A stretch of 13,572 nucleotides of DNA from Opitutaceae bacterium UBA2377. Its GTDB lineage: Bacteria; Verrucomicrobiota; Verrucomicrobiia; Opitutales; Opitutaceae. The stretch covers positions 1 through 13,572 of the forward strand of contig DDSZ01000048.1 of the NCBI GenBank assembly GCA_002344205.1. The letters run 5' to 3'. Position numbers and translations under genes: made by a program. Shown piece after piece: positions 1 through 7,042 of this stretch. The notes under the pieces were generated by a model. That model was not told where the DNA came from, did not search any database, and worked only from the letters and a program-made list of their open reading frames with translations. Position 1 is the first letter of the stretch. The number at the start of each line of letters is the position of its first letter.

Positions 1-159
1 TACCAGGTGTCCGGCGAGTACGCGATGCTCAAGGTCGCCGGGGACGCGGGCTTGATGGATTTCGGCCGCGCGATCGACGAGTCGCTCACGAGTATCAAGC
101 GCGCCGGGGCCGACGTGATCGTCAGCTACCACACGCGTCCGACGTGCCTGCGCGGGTAG
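1..159 (+). CDS. hemB: Delta-aminolevulinic acid dehydratase (porphobilinogen synthase), C-terminal end only
   Basis: The first 52 codons, open from base 1 to a TAG stop, encode the C-terminus of HemB, the cytoplasmic enzyme that condenses two 5-aminolevulinate molecules into porphobilinogen in haem and tetrapyrrole synthesis. The fragment contains the family motifs YQVSGEYAM (residues 1-9) and [12 protein letters not shown] (residues 27-38), followed by the strand VIVSYHT. By family knowledge, the Ser of VSGEY and the Tyr of IVSY bind the second substrate molecule. The catalytic lysines and the metal site lie upstream, outside the window, so activity cannot be judged. The tail after the conserved Tyr (HTRPTCLRG) is short and unremarkable. 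The gene is convergent with the cyclase gene: only six bases separate the two stop codons and no terminator hairpin fits between them. Confidence 0.93.
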   Translation, partial: YQVSGEYAMLKVAGDAGLMDFGRAIDESLTSIKRAGADVIVSYHTRPTCLRG

Positions 160-165
160 GGCGCT

Positions 166-1812
166 TCACGGCTTCGACAGGAGCCAGGTTCGCAGCTCGC
201 CCTTGCCCTTCACCGTGATGGTGCCGCGGTCCTCGGATGTCATACATCCGCCGAGGAGTTCGCGGGTCCGGTCGCTGACGTGCACGCGGCCGGGCACGCC
301 GTGCGACTCCATGCGGCTCGCCGTGTTGACGGTGTCGCCCCACAGGTCGTAGGCGAACTTGCGGGTGCCGATGATGCCGGCCACCACGGGGCCGCAGTGC
401 AGGCCGAGGCGAATCTGCCAGTCCAGGTGATGTCGCCGGTTGAAGACCCGCAGGGCCTCCAGAAATTCGAAGGCGGCTTCGATGCAGATCTCGGCATGAT
501 CGGGCCGGACCACGGGCACCCCGCTGACCAGCATGTAGGCATCGCCGATGGTCTTGATCTTCTCGAGCGCCAACTGCTCCGCGACACGGTCGAAACTGGA
601 GAACAGATCGTTGAGCAACTGGACCATCCGACTTGGCGAACTCCGGGCCGCAATGCTCGTGAACCCGACGATGTCGGCAAAGAGCACGGTGCATTCGAGA
701 AAGCTGTCAACAATGGTGCGCTCGCCGGCCTTGAGGCGGTCCGCGACCGCCCGCGGCAGGACGTTGAGCAGCAGGCGTTCGGACTTGGCGCGTTCGCTTT
801 GGAGCTGGGCGAGGAAGGCCTGTTCCTGGTCGCGCAATTGCTTTTTCTCCAGGGAGGCGGTGATGCGGGCCCGAAGCACGATCGGGTTGAAGGGCTTGGG
901 CACGAAGTCCTCGGCCCCGGCTTCGATGCAGCGCACGGTGCTTTCCACGTCGTCCAGCGCCGTCAGCATGATGACCGGAATGTGCCGCAGCCGTTGGTCG
1001 GTCTTGATGAATTCGAGCACACGGAAGCCGTCCAGTTCGGGCATGATGATGTCGAGCAGGACAAGGTCATAGTTGCCTTCGTTGAGGGTCGCGAGGGCGG
1101 ACCGGCCGTCGCCAACTTCGGTCACCGCGTAGCCGAGTTTTTGCAGGCGGCGGCCCAGCATCTCACGATTGATCACGTCATCATCCACCACGAGCAGGCG
1201 GGAAGGCGGCCGGGGCTCGCTGGGGGCGACAAGCTCGGCGGCGGCGTGGATGGGACTCAGGCCGCCGGTGAGTCCGGAGGTGGTGCCGAGTGTGGCCTTG
1301 GAGGCGAGGGTGCCTTCACCGGTCGGGCCGCCTTGGGGCATCTGCCGGGCGAGGGAGTCGTCCTCGATGAAATGGTAAAGATTTTGGCCCGCCTTATGGA
1401 TGCGTTCCAAGTCTGCGCTTAGGGCGCTGCCGGGAGTCGCCTCATCGAGGCAAAGCTCGGCGTAGCCGATGATGGCGTTGAGCGGCGTGCGCATCTCCCG
1501 CCGCATGCCCTCGACGTCGAGTTTGCCGGTTTCGATTTTCCAAGGCGCCAACGCATCATTGATAAGGGCGAGCAACTGGCCACCGGAGGTGTGCATGCGC
1601 TTGAGGTCACGCACGATGGCGGAATTGCCGTCCTCCTCCGCGGACTCCAGCAGCATCTCGCAGTAGCCGATGATCTGGTTGAGCGGCGTGCGGAGATTGT
1701 GCCGCAGCTTGTTCAGGGCCTCCATGTCGCGGGCCTGGATGGCACGGACGTAGGATAGCAGGGAAGGCTGGCTGCCGGTGGCGGGCTGACGGGAGTCTGA
1801 GCTGGTGCTCAT
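166..1812 (-). CDS. Tandem HisKA-like / receiver / class III adenylate cyclase protein
   Basis: This 548-residue soluble protein probably makes cAMP under control of phosphorylation. Residues 31-100 are a HisKA-like helical hairpin with His38 in the H-box (HNLRTPLN). Residues 101-152 are a second, shorter copy with Arg105 in place of the histidine (REMRTPLN). No HATPase domain follows. After a low-complexity linker (about 155-203) comes a receiver domain: acidic residues D210-D212, phospho-acceptor D254, T284 and K306. A helical connector (about 315-365) joins a cyclase domain (about 370-548). This has metal aspartates D380 (FADIVGFT) and D424 (IGDAYM), adenine-selecting K420 and D489 (YDLWGD), and transition-state N496 and R500 (VNTASR). 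K420 and D489 point to ATP rather than GTP. The start codon overlaps the stop of the receiver gene upstream, so translation is probably coupled. The loss of His105 and the absent ATPase domain mean it must be phosphorylated by another kinase, most likely the neighbouring hybrid kinase (inference). Confidence 0.9.
   Translation of the reverse strand: MSTSSDSRQPATGSQPSLLSYVRAIQARDMEALNKLRHNLRTPLNQIIGYCEMLLESAEEDGNSAIVRDLKRMHTSGGQLLALINDALAPWKIETGKLDVEGMRREMRTPLNAIIGYAELCLDEATPGSALSADLERIHKAGQNLYHFIEDDSLARQMPQGGPTGEGTLASKATLGTTSGLTGGLSPIHAAAELVAPSEPRPPSRLLVVDDDVINREMLGRRLQKLGYAVTEVGDGRSALATLNEGNYDLVLLDIIMPELDGFRVLEFIKTDQRLRHIPVIMLTALDDVESTVRCIEAGAEDFVPKPFNPIVLRARITASLEKKQLRDQEQAFLAQLQSERAKSERLLLNVLPRAVADRLKAGERTIVDSFLECTVLFADIVGFTSIAARSSPSRMVQLLNDLFSSFDRVAEQLALEKIKTIGDAYMLVSGVPVVRPDHAEICIEAAFEFLEALRVFNRRHHLDWQIRLGLHCGPVVAGIIGTRKFAYDLWGDTVNTASRMESHGVPGRVHVSDRTRELLGGCMTSEDRGTITVKGKGELRTWLLSKP
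1462..1692 (-). repeat. Internal in-frame duplication of the HisKA H-box coding segment
   Basis: Bases 1462-1491 and 1663-1692 match at 27 of 30 positions and lie exactly 201 bases (67 codons) apart, in frame. They encode the RTPLN-IIGY cores of the two HisKA-like segments of the cyclase protein. The match supports origin of one segment from the other by duplication, or recent conversion between them. Selection on a conserved motif explains part of the identity, but synonymous positions match too. Confidence 0.7.
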
Positions 1813-1814
1813 CA
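1810..1814 (-). promoter_or_regulatory. TGATG stop/start overlap coupling receiver and cyclase genes
   Basis: The TGA stop of the receiver gene (1814-1812) shares one base with the ATG of the cyclase gene (1812-1810). No Shine-Dalgarno sequence precedes the ATG, so the cyclase is probably translated by ribosomes that terminate on the upstream gene. This would keep the two proteins in a fixed ratio. Confidence 0.7.
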
Positions 1815-2207
1815 GGCCGACGGCGCCGGGGGCGCAGCCGGGCCGCGCTTCAGGAGGTCCTCTATTTTTGCGAGCAACCGGGGCAGCTCGACGGGCTTGG
1901 TGTCAAAATCATCGCAGCCGGCATTGATGCACTTTTCCCGGTCGCTGGACATGGCATGGGCGGTGAGGGCAATGATGGGCGTGCCGGCGATGTCAGGTTC
2001 GGAGCGAATCTGCTTGGTGGCTTCCCAGCCGTCGATGACGGGCAGGCTCATGTCCATGAGAATGAGGTCGGGTTTTTCCGACCGGGCTTGGGCGACGCCA
2101 GCGGCTCCGTCCACGGCGGCTACGACGGTGTAACCGCGCCGTTCGAGCCGGCGCGTGAGCATGTCGCGATTCATTTCGTTGTCTTCGACCAATAGAATTT
2201 TGGGCAT
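1812..2207 (-). CDS. Single-domain response regulator (receiver only)
   Basis: This 131-residue protein is a CheY/DivK-like receiver with no output domain. Residues 1-120 form the domain, with acidic pocket E8/D9 (LLVEDN), phospho-acceptor D52 (LILMDMSLP), T82 (ALTAH) and K104 (DTKP), so all catalytic residues for phosphorylation are present. The last 11 residues are a short Ala/Pro tail. It starts 16 bases after the hybrid kinase gene ends and overlaps the cyclase start, so the three genes are almost certainly one transcript. Within a relay it could carry phosphate between the kinase and the HisKA segment of the cyclase, act as a phosphate sink, or regulate a partner by contact. The sequence does not decide between these. 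No Shine-Dalgarno sequence is visible before the ATG. Confidence 0.93.
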   Translation of the reverse strand: MPKILLVEDNEMNRDMLTRRLERRGYTVVAAVDGAAGVAQARSEKPDLILMDMSLPVIDGWEATKQIRSEPDIAGTPIIALTAHAMSSDREKCINAGCDDFDTKPVELPRLLAKIEDLLKRGPAAPPAPSA

Positions 2208-2223
2208 GGTGGTGGGCGGTTGG

Positions 2224-4260
2224 TCAGGTTTGGGGTATTTTCTGCCTCGTCAAGTGGGCCTGCACGGCATCGTGCACGCGCTGGATAAGTTCCTCGCGGG
2301 AATAGTTGCCTTTTTGGAAGATACCCGCGGCGCGGCCGTTGAGGGCGGTGCGGATGTCCTGGGTGATATCCATCGACGTGAACACAAAGATGGGCACGGC
2401 ATTCCACAAGGAGTGCTCCTGCACGCGTTGGATAAACTGAAAGCCGTTCATGATGGGCATCTTCAAGTCGAGCACCACGGCGGCAGGCATCTTTTGCTCC
2501 AGGATAGTAATGGCGTGCTGGCCGTTTGCGGCAGTGCGGACCCGCCAGCCTTCACGCTCAAGGATTCGGGCCATCATATCACGCGTTGGGGGATCATCCT
2601 CGACGAGCAGCACGTCGTAGGCGGCGTCGTCGGTTGGCGGGCCCGGTAGGTTTACGGGGAACGGCGCAACGGTGTTCATTGGGACCGTGGCGGGATCGAC
2701 TTCGACGAGACGGTGCTGGATATCCTGGACCTGCAGGGGCATACGGATGGTGAACGTGGTGCCGACGTTGGGCGTGCTTTCCACCGTGATGTCGCCACCC
2801 ATCATGCGGGCAAACTGGCGGGAGATTGCCAACCCGAGCCCGGTGCCGCCGAACTTGCTGGTCGTGGAGGCATCGGCTTGACTGAAGGTCTTGAAGAGGC
2901 GGCTCATTTGTTCCGGGGTCATGCCGATGCCCGTATCCGAGACCTTCATGAGGATGTGTTCGCCGTCGCGATCACGGGAGACCGCCAAGGTGACACCGCC
3001 CTGCTCGGTGAACTTGCTGGCGTTGCTGAGCAGGTTGAAGAGCATCTGCCGGACCTTGGTGGAGTCGGCCTGCATGTCGCCGACATCGGGGGCGCACTCA
3101 ATGTAGAGGGTGTTGCCCTTTTTGGCGATGAGCGGCTGGGCGAGGCTGGAGACTTCCTGAATGAGTTTGGCGATCTCGAAGGTCTCGATGTAGAGTTCCA
3201 TCTTGCCCGCTTCGATCTTGGAGATGTCGAGCACGTCGTTGATGAGGCCGAGGAGGTAGCGGGCGGCGGTGAGGATCTTGTCGAGGTCCTTCTCGGTGGC
3301 CGCATTGCCCTCATCCTGTGCATCTTCGAGCAGGATTTCACTGTAGCCGATGATGGCGTTGAGGGGAGTGCGCAACTCGTGACTCATCTTGGCGAGGAAG
3401 GCGCTCTTGGCGTGGTTGGCTTCCTCGGCGGATTTGACGGCCTGAGCGAGCTCCTGAGTGCGCTGGGCAACTCGTGACTCCAAGGTGTGGTTTGATTCCT
3501 CGAGCTCCAGATTGGCTTGATGCACACGCTCACGCGCAGCTTCGGCGGCGGCGCGGGCTTGCTCGGTTTCGATAGTGCGTTGCTCGACGGTATCGAGCAT
3601 GGCGTTAAATGAGGTGATGAGTTCGCCGATTTCTCCGGAGGCCTTGAGCTTCACGCGGACAGAGTAGTCGGCGCTTTCGGAAATGCGGTGCGCGGCACCG
3701 GCGAGCTTTGTGACGGGATCGGAAATGCCGCGTTGCAACCAATGGGCGACGATGAAGGCGATAAGGGCTGAAATCAGGAAAACCACGCCGGAGCCGCGCA
3801 AAAGATTTCCGACCCGCTCTTGGTCGGCTTGGGTCAACTGGGCCTTGAGATAGAGCGTCCCTAGGGTGGAATCCCCGTGGCGAATTGGGGTAAGCACTAC
3901 AGAGCCATCGTCAAAGAGCAGTTGGCGGATACGACTGGGAGGGGGAATGACTTCCTGAGTTCCTGCCTTCGTATAACCGGTTAGCAAGATGTTGCTGGGC
4001 GAATAAACGGCTGCTGCCACTATCTGGGGCTCAGTTTCCAATATTCCCAGAGGAAGCTCCGAAGTGTCAGGATTTTGCAGAAGGATAGGGGCAAGACGAT
4101 CCACCATCTGCTTGCGTGTGCTGTCGAGGCGGCGTTCAACTTCGGCGCGGAAAACATAGGCATCGTGGATGTAGAGCCCGATGAAAGCCAACGTCAGGTT
4201 CACGCCGCTGATCAGGGTGATCAGGAGAGTTAGTTTCCAGCGAAAGGGGAGGCTCTTCAC
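2224..4260 (-). CDS. Membrane hybrid histidine kinase with CHASE8-like sensor, HAMP, HisKA, HATPase and receiver domains
   Basis: This 678-residue kinase senses an envelope or external signal and autophosphorylates. In order: membrane segment 1 (about 9-31); a periplasmic region (about 35-148) that resembles the CHASE8 family, with the [17 protein letters not shown] and [10 protein letters not shown] patterns; membrane segment 2 (about 156-174); a HAMP domain (about 175-229); a coiled coil (about 230-285); HisKA with His294 (SHELRTPLN); a HATPase domain with N-box N413, G1 box D442-TGIG and G2 box [10 protein letters not shown] (471-480); then a receiver domain with D555/D556, phospho-acceptor D598 (LDLKMP), T628 and K650. 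All key residues are intact. The start is GTG at 4260; no Shine-Dalgarno sequence is seen. The stop of the secreted-protein gene lies 46 bases upstream, and the receiver gene follows after 16 bases. There is no HPt domain here or in neighbouring genes, so D598 must pass phosphate elsewhere or act by itself. Confidence 0.95.
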   Translation of the reverse strand: MKSLPFRWKLTLLITLISGVNLTLAFIGLYIHDAYVFRAEVERRLDSTRKQMVDRLAPILLQNPDTSELPLGILETEPQIVAAAVYSPSNILLTGYTKAGTQEVIPPPSRIRQLLFDDGSVVLTPIRHGDSTLGTLYLKAQLTQADQERVGNLLRGSGVVFLISALIAFIVAHWLQRGISDPVTKLAGAAHRISESADYSVRVKLKASGEIGELITSFNAMLDTVEQRTIETEQARAAAEAARERVHQANLELEESNHTLESRVAQRTQELAQAVKSAEEANHAKSAFLAKMSHELRTPLNAIIGYSEILLEDAQDEGNAATEKDLDKILTAARYLLGLINDVLDISKIEAGKMELYIETFEIAKLIQEVSSLAQPLIAKKGNTLYIECAPDVGDMQADSTKVRQMLFNLLSNASKFTEQGGVTLAVSRDRDGEHILMKVSDTGIGMTPEQMSRLFKTFSQADASTTSKFGGTGLGLAISRQFARMMGGDITVESTPNVGTTFTIRMPLQVQDIQHRLVEVDPATVPMNTVAPFPVNLPGPPTDDAAYDVLLVEDDPPTRDMMARILEREGWRVRTAANGQHAITILEQKMPAAVVLDLKMPIMNGFQFIQRVQEHSLWNAVPIFVFTSMDITQDIRTALNGRAAGIFQKGNYSREELIQRVHDAVQAHLTRQKIPQT
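3343..3372 (-). repeat. Kinase copy of the H-box DNA segment shared with the cyclase gene
   Basis: These 30 bases in the HisKA part of the hybrid kinase match 28 of 30 bases of 1462-1491 in the cyclase gene. The protein match extends over about 70 residues without gaps: kinase 291-359 against cyclase 35-103 share roughly half their residues by eye. This suggests that the HisKA segments of the cyclase were copied from this kinase or a close relative. Confidence 0.6.
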
Positions 4261-4306
4261 GAAAGCGGATGAGGTTGTATATTTCTGGTCCTAAACCGCT
4301 TGGGTG

Positions 4307-5023
4307 TCAATCGGCTTTCCCAGCGTCGGGTCCGCCAGCAGGCATTGCTTGTGGAGAGCGACGGGCTAGGGAGTATTCGGAGAAAATCACGACCATGTCC
4401 GCATCCAGCGACTTGAAATAGGCGCGCCCACGGGTGCGGGTGGTAATTCGATCGAGCAAAGCCGGCCGATTGTCGGTGGGAAGATGATAATGGATCGAGG
4501 TGTGCATCTCCGTGATCCGCACACCTAGCACTGGCGAAAAGCTTTGGATGTTCGTCAACTCGAAGCGCCGGATGGTGCCGGTGGGATGATGAAATGTCAC
4601 TATGGCGCGAAGGTTTTCGGCGGTCCGGTCTCCGCTGGCTGCACGTTTTAATCGAAAGCGATAAATGGACTCTACGTCACCAACGGCTACGGGTTCGGCG
4701 GTTGTTAAGTCAAGTTGTCCGGCGATATCGGGCGCGGTCCCACCCCGGGAACGCCGCGAGCGTGTTTCAGCGTAAGTGCGGGATTCGCTTTCCGTGGGGG
4801 GGCGACCATCCCGGGCCAACAGGCGCCAACGGCTGAACTCCGGCCGGCCGGCGTCATAACTTTCGACCATGATCTGTGGTCCAGCCGTAGTGGTTTGGAT
4901 GAATGACCAACCCCGGGGGTTTTCGGCGTGGAAGTCCTTGCAAGCTTCGACCACATCCGCAGGTAGGGCGTCTGAAGCCTGACCGATTGCAATGAGCGAG
5001 AAAATGATTATGACCCGTAGCAT
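4307..5023 (-). CDS. Secreted protein of unknown function upstream of the kinase operon
   Basis: The 238-residue product begins with a signal peptide: MLRV, then a hydrophobic stretch (about 4-14), with likely cleavage near ASDA (residues 16-19). There is no lipobox cysteine, so it should be periplasmic or exported. The mature part has the pattern W39-S-F, then a VESYDAGRP and RWRLLARDGRPPT block (53-77), then alternating polar and hydrophobic strands to about 217, suggesting a beta-rich fold. I recall similar W-x-(F/Y)...DGRPPT arrangements in unnamed secreted proteins, possibly with a LolA-like fold, but cannot name a family. The ATG at 5023 is chosen because it directly precedes the signal peptide. 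A TTG at 5059 is an in-frame alternative and has a GGGAGG 11 bases upstream. The gene precedes the hybrid kinase by 46 bases on the same strand, so the product may bind the kinase sensor domain or be involved in making its signal (inference). Confidence 0.75.
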   Translation of the reverse strand: MLRVIIIFSLIAIGQASDALPADVVEACKDFHAENPRGWSFIQTTTAGPQIMVESYDAGRPEFSRWRLLARDGRPPTESESRTYAETRSRRSRGGTAPDIAGQLDLTTAEPVAVGDVESIYRFRLKRAASGDRTAENLRAIVTFHHPTGTIRRFELTNIQSFSPVLGVRITEMHTSIHYHLPTDNRPALLDRITTRTRGRAYFKSLDADMVVIFSEYSLARRSPQAMPAGGPDAGKAD

Positions 5024-5268
5024 CGGAGGTGAAAATGCGTGACCTTGGCGCCCATGCAATCCGCATTCAACCTCCCTGCTGCTGATGCGAGCCCGCCTGT
5101 ATTGCCAATCGCCTCTGCCTGTGCTTGAATGTCCTACCTAAATGAGTCGAAACCGACATGCGAAACATCTGTGAAAAACCCAGACTGGCTGATTTTTTAA
5201 CTCGCGGTGGGTGAAAGAGAAGCCATCATCAACATTGTTAAACCAATCAATTTTCACTACAAACGCTA
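5024..5268. other. Divergent intergenic region between the signalling operon and the ParA cassette
   Basis: These 245 bases hold no convincing gene and must carry promoters for both directions. Visible items are a GGGAGG on the minus strand (5076-5071), the small palindrome GTCG-AAAC-CGAC (5146-5157), and an odd palindrome CCAGACTGG (5180-5188) flanked by an A5 tract (5174-5178) and a T6 tract (5193-5198). The last has the look of an operator or a weak hairpin. The stretch nearest the ATPase gene is markedly AT-rich compared with the rest of the window. I could not find a good minus-strand promoter. Confidence 0.5.
5235..5263 (+). promoter_or_regulatory. Candidate promoter giving a leaderless ATPase mRNA
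   Basis: TTGTTA (5235-5240) and TACAAA (5258-5263) are separated by 17 bases and lie in the most AT-rich stretch of the window. The -10-like box ends five bases before the ATG at 5269, so transcription would begin at or next to the start codon. No Shine-Dalgarno sequence is present, which fits a leaderless message. The two boxes match the sigma-70 consensus only partly, so this is tentative. Confidence 0.35.
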
Positions 5269-6156
5269 ATGGCCCGTAAAATCAGCTTCATTAATTACAA
5301 GGGTGGCGTTGGCAAAACGTCACTGATCGTAAACACCGCAGCAGCACTGGCCAAGCTGGGCAAACGCGTGCTGCTATGCGATTTTGACACGCAGTCCAAC
5401 GCCAGCATCTGGCTGCTCAAGCTCGACCGTTGGAACAAGATCAACGCCAGCGGTGAAGGTGCGGTTTATTCCATTTTCGACCCAGGCAAGGCGAAGATCA
5501 AAGACATCATCATCAAAGATGTTCTGGAGGGTAAAGAAGGCGAAAAGCTCTTGCCCGGGTTGGATCTGGTCCCGACGACTTTTAACTTGGTGGATCTGGA
5601 GAATGAATTTACCGGCGATCCCAAACGTCCGCCCTACTTGGTGTTTTATGAGCAGTTGGCCGAGGTGGAGGCGAATTACGACTTCATCCTCTTCGACTGC
5701 CCCCCGAACATCCTTCGGGCCTCTCAGTGCGGCGTCTTTTCTTCCAACGAGATTTACGTGCCTGCCAACCCCGACGCGCTGAGTCTCATTGGCTTTACCC
5801 TGCTGGTGGAGAAGCTGGGCAAGTTTCACCAGCTAACCGCCAGCTTCCGCAAAGCCTCGATGGGCGTGCCCGCCCAAGTGCAAGGCGTGATTTTTAACTC
5901 CATCAAGGCCGGGTCGGATATTGAGGTGCCCAAGATGCGCATGCAGCTGCGGCTTAACCAATTTCGCTCCGCCAAACGGGTGGCTCCCACCGCCAAAATA
6001 TTCGAAACCCAGATCCGCGATGCCATGATTGTGCGCCGGGCTGTTGCGCTTGGCCTGCCGGTCATCTTGGTTTCGCAGGAATCCGCCGAAGCCAGCCAAG
6101 ACAGTGTCATTAACGACTACCGGCGATTGGCCTCCGAAATCATCCGGCAAGGTTGA
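5269..6156 (+). CDS. Orphan ParA/MinD-type ATPase
   Basis: This 295-residue protein is a ParA-family deviant-Walker ATPase, which normally dimerises on ATP and binds the nucleoid or membrane to position a cargo. The Walker A box is KGGVGKTS (11-18), with signature lysine K11 and P-loop K16. The A' motif is CDFDTQSNAS (37-46), with D38 and D40, and the Walker B strand is ILFDCPP (140-146) with D143. All catalytic residues are kept. No N-terminal helix-turn-helix domain precedes the ATPase core, as is usual for small chromosomal and cargo-positioning ParAs. No parB, parS-like repeats, minC/minE or chemotaxis genes lie beside it. Instead it is followed after 38 bases by two genes on the same strand that encode a helical and a coiled-coil protein. 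It could segregate DNA, but the setting favours positioning of a protein or envelope complex (inference). Confidence 0.93.
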   Translation: MARKISFINYKGGVGKTSLIVNTAAALAKLGKRVLLCDFDTQSNASIWLLKLDRWNKINASGEGAVYSIFDPGKAKIKDIIIKDVLEGKEGEKLLPGLDLVPTTFNLVDLENEFTGDPKRPPYLVFYEQLAEVEANYDFILFDCPPNILRASQCGVFSSNEIYVPANPDALSLIGFTLLVEKLGKFHQLTASFRKASMGVPAQVQGVIFNSIKAGSDIEVPKMRMQLRLNQFRSAKRVAPTAKIFETQIRDAMIVRRAVALGLPVILVSQESAEASQDSVINDYRRLASEIIRQG

Positions 6157-6194
6157 CACACCTTCCCGGCTCGCGACTCTAACCCGCCAGCACC

Positions 6195-7037
6195 ATGTCG
6201 AACACGAAATTTACCGCCAAGGAGTGGGATGAACTGCGCGCCGCGTTTTCCGCCTCCATTATGGTCAACACCTCCCTGAGCAGTCTTGCGCAGAACTTGG
6301 ACGGCCCGGATTGGCCGGTGAAAGCGAAGGACGAGACCGCAGCCAAGTATGTCGAGCTCACCCACGGTGAGCTGCTTGAGATGCTCGCCCTAAAGGGTAT
6401 TCCGGGACACGCGGACCTGCTTTACGGCATCCTCAAGGAAACTTTGGCGTTTGACGCTCCCTTTGGGGACATGGTGGAGCAAACCCAGGTTGCCGCGCAG
6501 AAAGATAACCAGTTGCTTAAGAATATGGCACGGCTGGGCATTCCCGAGGGGTTCCCCGTCACGCTCACGGCGTTGGGTGCCGACACGCTTGAGTTCTGCA
6601 AGATGGAAAAACTCGGCACTCTCGGGGAGTTTGCGATTTTCGCGCAAAACATGTCGCAAAATGTGATTGTCGGGGGGGATTTCCGGCGGCTGCTGAATGC
6701 GCTCTCTCACATCGACGAGCAGACCGTGAGCGAATTTCTGCCTTTCCGCCCCGGCGTGAAAGGCCTGCACTTGATCGAGTGTTTGGCCCAGCTTTCCCGC
6801 AAACCGGACGCGGCGACGAAGGTGCCCGCCGCTTTGGAATACTTCAAAGACGACTTGGCGGCGCTCAACGACGAGACGAAAGCCGGCACCCCGCTTTCCC
6901 GGTTGCTCGTGGTGCTGCATGATCCCGCCGCCGAAAAAGCTGTGGCGGAATTGCTCAGGCCGCACCTCAAGGGTGCGGCGCAAACGGAAAAGAAATCCGG
7001 CGGCCTCGGGTCGCTTTTCGGCTGGCTCAAGAAGTAA
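6195..7037 (+). CDS. Helical protein of unknown family with a MinD-like amphipathic tail, in the ParA cassette
   Basis: I do not recognise this 280-residue protein. It appears almost wholly helical, with no signal peptide or membrane span, so it should be cytoplasmic. Two related blocks, LLEMLALKGIP (60-70) and LLKNMARLGIP (107-117), suggest an internal helical repeat. A charged linker (about 262-268) leads to a C-terminal tail, SGGLGSLFGWLKK (268-280), with bulky hydrophobics and terminal lysines. This resembles the membrane-targeting helix at the end of MinD and similar proteins. The gene lies 38 bases after the ATPase and five bases before the coiled-coil gene, which argues for an operon. 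A working guess is an adaptor that links the ATPase to membrane or cargo. No Shine-Dalgarno sequence is visible before the ATG; the preceding bases are CCAGCACC. Confidence 0.88.
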   Translation: MSNTKFTAKEWDELRAAFSASIMVNTSLSSLAQNLDGPDWPVKAKDETAAKYVELTHGELLEMLALKGIPGHADLLYGILKETLAFDAPFGDMVEQTQVAAQKDNQLLKNMARLGIPEGFPVTLTALGADTLEFCKMEKLGTLGEFAIFAQNMSQNVIVGGDFRRLLNALSHIDEQTVSEFLPFRPGVKGLHLIECLAQLSRKPDAATKVPAALEYFKDDLAALNDETKAGTPLSRLLVVLHDPAAEKAVAELLRPHLKGAAQTEKKSGGLGSLFGWLKK

Positions 7038-7042
7038 TTGTC

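Noticed and set aside
280..1422. A 380-codon plus-strand open frame opposite the cyclase gene
   Set aside because: The minus strand here encodes receiver and cyclase motifs in order; the plus-strand product has no domain.
4276..4310. TTGACA (4310-4305, minus) and TATACA (4281-4276) as a promoter for the hybrid kinase
   Set aside because: Both boxes are good matches, but they are 23 bases apart, too far for a normal sigma-70 promoter. The kinase is more simply read from the upstream gene, though an internal start cannot be excluded.
4854..5066. A 70-codon minus-strand frame with a GGGAGG four bases before its ATG
   Set aside because: It overlaps the signal-peptide gene in another frame and gives a product without features, while the overlapping frame has a clear signal peptide and a longer protein.
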